Shown piece by piece: positions 1 through 4,192 of a stretch of 5,999 nt of DNA. The first letter of the stretch is position 1, and the number at the start of each line of letters is the position of its first letter. The notes beneath the pieces are model-generated. The model was not told where the DNA came from. It did not search any database and saw only the letters and a program-made list of their open reading frames with translations. The translations under genes and the position numbers were made by a program. The DNA is from Deltaproteobacteria bacterium (lineage in GTDB: Bacteria; Desulfobacterota; Desulfobulbia; Desulfobulbales; BM004), in the NCBI GenBank assembly GCA_019312695.1, contig JAFDCT010000073.1, forward strand, positions 1 to 5,999, read 5' to 3'.

Positions 1-128
1 CGTAAGGCTTTTGGTCAAATTGACTAAACAATTCTCTTAGCAGAATTCACCTCTTATATAAATTCTCCTGGTGCCAGACTGATTTTATGATAGTTGCCTC
101 CCTTCGCAGTTTATACCCCTGGAGTTTC

Positions 129-143
129 TGAGAATCATTCTTA
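129..143. promoter_or_regulatory. Fur-like 7-1-7 palindrome upstream of the TPR gene
   Basis: The sequence TGAGAAT-C-ATTCTTA contains a perfect AGAAT-C-ATTCT palindrome at 131-141. Its 7-1-7 layout resembles the Fur/PerR family operator core (TGATAAT-N-ATTATCA), matching 6 of 7 bases in the left arm and 5 of 7 in the right. It lies about 70 bases before the TPR gene start in AT-rich DNA where a promoter would be expected, although I could not identify convincing -35 and -10 elements. The regulator assignment is inference only; the palindrome itself is directly visible. Confidence 0.25.
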
Positions 144-181
144 TATTATTCAAAAGAGACAATATTAAGCTTATTAGCAAA

Positions 182-202
182 CCTTTGCTTATGCGAAGGA
201 GG
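182..202 (+). promoter_or_regulatory. Ribosome binding site of the TPR gene within a small hairpin
   Basis: The strong Shine-Dalgarno sequence AAGGAGG at 196-202 sits 8 bases before the ATG at 211, which fixes that codon as the start; a GTG at 202 overlaps the Shine-Dalgarno and is unlikely to be used. The first half of the Shine-Dalgarno can pair upstream: CCTTTGC (182-188) with GCGAAGG (193-199) around a TTAT loop, seven pairs including one G-U. This could partly mask the ribosome binding site. Whether it does so in the cell is unknown. Confidence 0.6.
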
Positions 203-210
203 TGACTACT

Positions 211-768
211 ATGACAAGCAATGAACTTTTACATGAAGCACAATCAGTGTTTGCAACCGATCACCCAAGGGAGTCCATTGACCTGTTCACCAGGGCCGAA
301 GAGGAAGGCTGCAACCCGGTAACCGTTTACCTAAGCCGGGGAGCGGCGTTTCTGGCCGTCGGTGAACTGGATAGATCAATAGAGGATTTCAGCAGGGTGT
401 TGGAGATTGATGCAGACAATGAGAGAGCTTTCTACTATCGCGGCATTGCTCATCTCAGGAAAAGCGAATTCAAAGAGGCGGTCGATGATCTGTCTATCTC
501 GATTTCGTTTAACCATGAGAGAGGTGCTGCATTCTTTGCGCGCGGCCTGGCTTATGGTGAACTGGACCGCACGGACGAATCCCTGCGTGATCTAAAAACT
601 GCCATCGCTTTCTCCAACAGGGAGATCGAAGGCTTCGGTAACCTGTTCGGCGAGAACCGCACACTTTTTGGCAAGAGCATGGCCCTGCTTGAAGGCGAGC
701 GTGGACCATGGTCCATTGTTATGAATGATGATGAGGTGAACAAACTGAAAAAGTGGATTGAAAACTAG
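211..768 (+). CDS. Small TPR-repeat protein
   Basis: This is a 185-residue protein made almost wholly of tetratricopeptide repeats, helical hairpins that act as scaffolds for protein-protein contacts. Four repeats can be seen at roughly residues 3-34 (degenerate), 37-70, 71-104 and 105-138, with the usual pattern of small and aromatic positions: Y-x-x-R-G-A-A-F-L in repeat 2, F-Y-Y-R-G-I-A-H-L in repeat 3, F-F-A-R-G-L-A-Y in repeat 4, each followed by an acidic D/E-x-[AS]-x-x-D-[FL] helix. A charged, non-repeat tail (about 139-185) ends in a Lys-rich helix. There is no signal peptide or membrane segment, so it is probably cytoplasmic. The ATG was chosen because AAGGAGG lies 8 bases upstream. 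It is monocistronic, with its own terminator 30 bases after the stop. No enzymatic domain is present; the partner and pathway cannot be told from sequence. The TPR assignment is firm, the role unknown. Confidence 0.9.
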   Translation: MTSNELLHEAQSVFATDHPRESIDLFTRAEEEGCNPVTVYLSRGAAFLAVGELDRSIEDFSRVLEIDADNERAFYYRGIAHLRKSEFKEAVDDLSISISFNHERGAAFFARGLAYGELDRTDESLRDLKTAIAFSNREIEGFGNLFGENRTLFGKSMALLEGERGPWSIVMNDDEVNKLKKWIEN

Positions 769-797
769 AATTATATGTATTTGATAACTGTTTTAAA

Positions 798-823
798 GGC
801 AGCGGAGATCCGCTGCTTTTTTT
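798..823 (+). terminator. Rho-independent terminator after the TPR gene
   Basis: A perfect seven-pair GC-rich stem, GCAGCGG (799-805) with CCGCTGC (810-816), closes a four-base AGAT loop and is followed directly by seven Ts (817-823). The three As at 795-797 and G798 can extend the stem into the T tract. It lies 30 bases after the TPR stop codon and separates that gene from the YitT gene. Confidence 0.92.
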
Positions 824-912
824 GTACAACATCCTACATTAAAGCTTCCTTAACAAGCTTCTGGCAATATGCTCGCAAGACACACCAACGCTTCCTATTA
901 AGGTTCAAAGGG

Positions 913-942
913 TTGGACGGGCTTATAAAAATGGGGTAAAAT
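913..942 (+). promoter_or_regulatory. Candidate sigma-70 promoter for the YitT-family gene
   Basis: A TTGGAC hexamer at 913-918 (partial match to TTGACA) is followed after 18 bases by TAAAAT at 937-942 (5 of 6 to TATAAT). Transcription would start near 949, leaving a leader of about 60 bases before the ATG at 1010. The -10 is good and the -35 is moderate. It lies downstream of the preceding terminator, where a promoter for the next gene is needed. Confidence 0.4.
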
Positions 943-1009
943 TGCATGGCGGAATAATCGGCAAGGATTTTCGGCCGCTAAAAAACTGAACCTATTGAAC
1001 CAGCCGACT

Positions 1010-1888
1010 ATGGCGCTTAACACTAAACCCCAGCCTATTTTTACTTCACCGAGGCAAACTGCCAGCGACTTTCTCCTTATTGGAGTCGGGTGCATTCTTT
1101 GTGCAATTGCCATCAACGGCATCCTGATACCCCAGCACTTTGCCACCAGCGGTATTACAGGTATTGCCCTGGTGATCCACAGAAAAATACCTTCACTTCA
1201 TTTAGGGATCATATATTTTCTTGTTAATCTGCCCCTGTTTGCTCTGGCCTGGATGGCAGTGGGGCGCAGGTTCTTTTTCTACAGCCTGGTCGGCATGGCC
1301 GCTCTGTCTTTGTCCGTAACATTCGTCAACGTGTCAATCCAGCTGGACGATAAAATTCTCAATGCCCTCCTGGCCGGACTGATCAGCGGGGCAGGAGTCG
1401 GGATAACTCTCAGATCATCAGGGTCACAGGGCGGTATCGATATCCTGTCAGTTATGCTCCTGAAGAGGTTTTCCATCGGTATCGGCAATACTATCCTGAC
1501 CGTCAACTGCATTGTGCTTTTACTCGTTGCCCTGGCCTACTCCCTTGAAGCTCTCCTCTACACCCTGGTCGTTATCTATGTCAGTACCAAAATAGCCAGC
1601 TTAGTGATAACCGGTTTCAGCCAACGCAAGGCTGTTATGATCATATCACCCGAATGGCAGATTATTTCGCAGGAGATTTTAAAGGATATCCGGCGCGGTG
1701 TGACAATTATTAAGGGCGAAGGGGGATTCAGCGGCAAGAAGGAAAACATACTCTTCACCGTTGTCACCATCCGTGAGGTCGGCTCCCTCAAAAAACTGGT
1801 ACAGAAGATTGATCCTGATGCCTTTGTGGTTATTAGCCCGACTCAGGAGGTCATGAACTACAGGATTGGCAACCAACCTCATTGGTAG
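1010..1888 (+). CDS. YitT-family membrane protein (YitT_membrane + DUF2179)
   Basis: This 292-residue inner-membrane protein has the two-part YitT architecture. Five or so hydrophobic segments are visible (about residues 20-43, 64-84, 88-110, 117-133 and 160-200), with the family's P-x-x-F-A-T-S-G-I-T-G motif after the first (41-51) and the S-x-G-G-I-D-I motif near 139-145. A soluble C-terminal DUF2179 domain spans about 206-288, with R-G-V-T-I-I-K-G-x-G-G-F-S (229-241), I-D-P-D-A-F-V (267-273) and a late E-V-M-N. Length matches the usual 280-290 residues. The function of YitT proteins is not established; a transport role is often supposed. No Shine-Dalgarno precedes either the ATG at 1010 or the in-frame TTG at 995, so the start is uncertain; the frame is open back to 929. 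I prefer the ATG because it leaves a short cytoplasmic tail before the first helix. It is probably monocistronic and converges on cooS. Confidence 0.88.
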   Translation: MALNTKPQPIFTSPRQTASDFLLIGVGCILCAIAINGILIPQHFATSGITGIALVIHRKIPSLHLGIIYFLVNLPLFALAWMAVGRRFFFYSLVGMAALSLSVTFVNVSIQLDDKILNALLAGLISGAGVGITLRSSGSQGGIDILSVMLLKRFSIGIGNTILTVNCIVLLLVALAYSLEALLYTLVVIYVSTKIASLVITGFSQRKAVMIISPEWQIISQEILKDIRRGVTIIKGEGGFSGKKENILFTVVTIREVGSLKKLVQKIDPDAFVVISPTQEVMNYRIGNQPHW

Positions 1889-1966
1889 CAGCTTCTGCTA
1901 TTCAAAATTTAGCTGCGGACGTGGTCCAGCTGCTTCAGAATTCGCGGCTTTAGCACCAGCCACTTG

Positions 1967-2007
1967 AAAAAAATAAAAGGGCTGCAGCCATTACGGCCAC
2001 AACCCTT
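1967..2007 (-). terminator. Rho-independent terminator of cooS
   Basis: Read on the minus strand, AAGGGTTGTGGCC (2007-1995) pairs with GGCTGCAGCCCTT (1989-1977) through 13 continuous pairs, three of them G-U, around a five-base GTAAT loop. The stem runs into a U-rich tract (TTATTTTTTT on the minus strand). It begins 24 bases after the cooS stop codon. On the + strand the same hairpin has no following T tract, so it should act for cooS only. Confidence 0.9.
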
Positions 2008-2030
2008 CAGGGGGATTATGCAAACCGCAG

Positions 2031-3920
2031 CTAACGGCTCAGGCCGAGAGCTTCGCGTTTGTCACCGATGAGCTCGTCAAAAAACCCGGCTGCCTTTATG
2101 GGGTCCGGCTCCACGTGAAATACCGCACCAACGAGTCCTTTGAGGCCATTCAGGGCCAAGCCGGTAACTGTTTGTGAACCGAGAATATTCGGCGGGTGCC
2201 CGAGATGGACATGGATGCCGCTGGCCACCGCATATGTGGCGATTGCGGCCGCCTTCTCGGAATACCATTCCGGTGATGAAGCACCGACCGGCAGATCGCT
2301 GATATCCACACCAAGGGCATTGGCAATAAGGGCGCACAGGTGCATGATGCGTGAATTATCCACACAGCTGCCCATGTGAACAACCGGCGGGATGCCCAGA
2401 CTGCCGCATATTTCCTTCAGTCCCGGGCCTGCCTGATCGATGGCGCCCGGTACCAGCAATCCAACTTTGCCTGCCGCAGTGGTCACGCAGCCCGTGACCA
2501 GCACCAGGATATCTTTGGCAATCAGGGCCTTAGCCAGTCCAACGTTACTGGAATCCTGTTGCACCTTCGGGTTATTGCAGCCGACAATTCCGACGCAGCC
2601 CCTTATTTTCCCGGCTTTTACCGCATCAAGAAACGGATCGAGACTCCCGCCCAGGGCAGCCAGGATAGCCTCATTGGAAAAGCCGGTCATGATTTCAACC
2701 GGTTCCACCGGAATTTCCACTCGGTTCTGGTTGCGACTGACATAACCGTCGATTGCCAGTTCAACAATCTCCCGGGCTTGCTGCATGGCAGTTTCTGGGC
2801 GGAAATCAAAATGGATGGCCCCGGTGAATTTTGCCTTGTTTGCCGTAGTGATAAATTTTGTGTGGTAACAGGAAGCAGTCTGCACCAGGCTGGGCATGAT
2901 GCATTGATAATCGACCACTATCGCCTCAACAGCCCCTGTGACAATAGCAAGTTCCGTCATAAGATGATTTCCAGCCATGGGCACTCCCTGGCGCATCAAC
3001 AGCTCATTGCCAGTACAGCAGAGACCGGCCAGGTTTATACCCGTGGCTCCCTTAGCATTCGCCTTGCCAATTATCTCCGGATCATTGGCTGCTTTAAAAA
3101 TCATCTCGGTAACTATGGGATTGTGGCCATGGACCAGGATATTCACCTGGTCTCTTTTCAGGACGCCAAGATTAGCCTGCGACATTTTGGGGGTCGGTGT
3201 CCCGAAGATACAATCGGACAGTTCAGTGCCGATCATGGAACCGGACCAACCGTCTGCCAGGGCAGTTCGGGCTGCATGCAGCAGGGTGTTGGGCGCATCA
3301 TTGTCGCATCCCATATGGGTTCGGTGCATCATTTCTGCGATTTCCCGGTCAACGCCGCGGGGAGTTATGCCGAGATTCCGCCATATTGCCCTCCTTTTCT
3401 CCGGCACCCTTTTGAGGAAAGCCACCTCTGATTTTCTGCTGCCGAAGTCCGCATAAAAAACATCCACCAGGTCTTTGGCAACCTCCATAATTTCCCTGCC
3501 ATCGGCCTGGATGCCAACCTCCGCAGCAATCCTGGCCAGCTTTTCCTCGTCTGTTATCCGGTAATCCTTTGTCCTGCCCTCAACTATTGCTTCCAGCACC
3601 TCTATAAGGTCACGACCATGGTCTGAATGTCCTGCCGCGCCGCCTGCCACAAACCTGCCGAAGTTTCTGGCCACAATAACATCGGCATCAGCGCCGCATA
3701 CACCCCGCTGTCTTTTATCACCTTTCGGGCTGATGCGGCAGGGACCCATGACACAGTTCCGGCACGATAGCCCCTGTTCGCAGAAGGTACAGTGGGGGGT
3801 CTGCTCCTGCAGCCTGTCCCATGCTGTTTCAACTCCGTCCTTGCGGGCCTTGATGATCATAGCCTGGGCATCCTGATGGATTGACATTTCCTGGGGTGTC
3901 AACTCTTTTTTCTCTGCCAT
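2031..3920 (-). CDS. cooS: Anaerobic carbon monoxide dehydrogenase, catalytic subunit (CooS)
   Basis: This 629-residue subunit of the homodimeric Ni-Fe CO dehydrogenase catalyses CO + H2O to CO2 + 2 H+ + 2 electrons, reversibly, passing electrons to a ferredoxin-type carrier. The length is typical of monofunctional CooS. B-cluster cysteines are C53, C56, C61 and C75, with the same spacing as the Carboxydothermus enzyme. D-cluster candidates are C44 and C47 (C-x2-C). C-cluster ligands appear complete: a His in the V-H-G-H-N-P motif (264/266), the C301-C302 pair in G-L-C-C-T-G-N-E, C340, C448 in G-C-N-N, C478 in T-G-C and C519 in H-M-G-S-C-V-D. Also kept are H98 and H101 in H-S-D-H-G-R-D and K556, matching the catalytic lysine (K563 in CODH-II). 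The ATG has GGAGGT five bases upstream. No cooF, cooC or acs gene adjoins it, so electron partner and nickel insertase must be encoded elsewhere. It may oxidise CO for energy, supply electrons, detoxify CO or reduce CO2; context does not decide. Confidence 0.97.
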   Translation of the reverse strand: MAEKKELTPQEMSIHQDAQAMIIKARKDGVETAWDRLQEQTPHCTFCEQGLSCRNCVMGPCRISPKGDKRQRGVCGADADVIVARNFGRFVAGGAAGHSDHGRDLIEVLEAIVEGRTKDYRITDEEKLARIAAEVGIQADGREIMEVAKDLVDVFYADFGSRKSEVAFLKRVPEKRRAIWRNLGITPRGVDREIAEMMHRTHMGCDNDAPNTLLHAARTALADGWSGSMIGTELSDCIFGTPTPKMSQANLGVLKRDQVNILVHGHNPIVTEMIFKAANDPEIIGKANAKGATGINLAGLCCTGNELLMRQGVPMAGNHLMTELAIVTGAVEAIVVDYQCIMPSLVQTASCYHTKFITTANKAKFTGAIHFDFRPETAMQQAREIVELAIDGYVSRNQNRVEIPVEPVEIMTGFSNEAILAALGGSLDPFLDAVKAGKIRGCVGIVGCNNPKVQQDSSNVGLAKALIAKDILVLVTGCVTTAAGKVGLLVPGAIDQAGPGLKEICGSLGIPPVVHMGSCVDNSRIMHLCALIANALGVDISDLPVGASSPEWYSEKAAAIATYAVASGIHVHLGHPPNILGSQTVTGLALNGLKGLVGAVFHVEPDPIKAAGFFDELIGDKREALGLSR

Positions 3921-3925
3921 GCTCT

Positions 3926-3931
3926 ACCTCC
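3926..3931 (-). promoter_or_regulatory. Ribosome binding site of cooS
   Basis: On the minus strand GGAGGT lies five bases before the cooS ATG (3920-3918). It is a strong Shine-Dalgarno at acceptable spacing and supports this start over any internal one. Confidence 0.85.
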
Positions 3932-3965
3932 AATCCGTAAGAGAGAATTAATCTTGAAAGCTCAA

Positions 3966-3983
3966 TATTCAAGCTATTCAAGC
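3966..3983. repeat. Perfect 9-base tandem repeat in the cooS leader
   Basis: TATTCAAGC occurs twice head to tail (3966-3974 and 3975-3983). A complementary CTTGAA lies just beside it at 3953-3958 and can pair with TTCAAG in either copy (3968-3973 or 3977-3982), giving two competing hairpins. These lie 22-63 bases upstream of the cooS ribosome binding site in the predicted transcript. The repeat is directly visible; a role is inference. Confidence 0.6.
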
Positions 3984-4036
3984 CTTCTTAGAATGTATCA
4001 CTTTTCATAAAAGACCCGGATCTGCAGCAAGTAAAC

Positions 4037-4088
4037 AATCTGCCTGTAAAGCCTTAAATGGTTTTGTTTTATAACAAACGAGCAGATT
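4037..4088 (-). promoter_or_regulatory. Inverted-repeat structure in the cooS leader
   Basis: On the minus strand AATCTGC (4088-4082) is an exact complement of GCAGATT (4043-4037), forming a seven-pair stem that encloses a second inverted repeat, TTTGTT-N4-AACAAA (4063-4078). The same AATCTGC arm could instead pair with GCAGAT at 4025-4020, so two mutually exclusive folds are possible. The structure would lie within the first 90 bases of the transcript from the promoter at 4114-4142. I do not recognise it as a known riboswitch class. Confidence 0.4.
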
Positions 4089-4094
4089 AAATGG
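4054..4094. repeat. Direct repeats of TTAAATGG flanking a palindrome
   Basis: TTAAATGG occurs at 4054-4061 and again at 4087-4094, 33 bases start to start, about three helical turns. Between them lies the perfect palindrome TTTGTT-TTAT-AACAAA (4063-4078), whose 6-4-6 layout resembles operators of the CRP/FNR family (TTTGAT-N4-ATCAAA), differing by one base in each arm. The three elements together look like a compound protein-binding region, but no regulator can be named from this. Confidence 0.4.
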
Positions 4095-4113
4095 CGCCCA
4101 TAGCCAGTTTATT

Positions 4114-4142
4114 TTTATAGGTAAAAACCCCTATTTTGTCAA
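4114..4142 (-). promoter_or_regulatory. Near-consensus sigma-70 promoter for cooS
   Basis: On the minus strand a perfect TTGACA (4142-4137) is followed after exactly 17 bases by TATAAA (4119-4114), 5 of 6 to consensus. Transcription would start near 4107, giving cooS an untranslated leader of about 187 bases. The spacer contains a small inverted repeat, ATAGG (4117-4121) with CCTAT (4130-4134) on the + strand, which could be an operator. The -35 begins about 50 bases after the stop codon of the antiporter gene. No intrinsic terminator is visible between, so read-through from that gene may add to cooS expression. Confidence 0.7.
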
Positions 4143-4192
4143 GGTCAATAATATAAGGCAGGAGGTACTTCGGTGAAAAGATTTGCAGAGAT

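Noticed and set aside
68..77. CTGG-TG-CCAG mini-hairpin
   Set aside because: Four pairs around a two-base loop is too small to form stably and is expected by chance.
202..210. Upstream GTG start for the TPR protein, adding three residues
   Set aside because: The GTG overlaps the Shine-Dalgarno AAGGAGG, which is ideally spaced for the ATG at 211.
842..861. Two AAGCTT copies in the gap after the TPR terminator
   Set aside because: Each is a six-base palindrome expected by chance; no longer repeat or symmetry surrounds them.
1889..1945. Terminator for the YitT-family gene in the repeats of AGCTGC and GGAC/GTCC
   Set aside because: Only short, interrupted stems can be drawn and no T tract follows on the + strand, so this is not a convincing intrinsic terminator.
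2376..3431. 351-residue open frame on the + strand
   Set aside because: It lies wholly antisense to cooS, whose protein is conserved along this span; the frame has no recognisable domain, no ribosome binding site of note, and the odd Cys/His/Ser-rich composition of a reverse-strand shadow.
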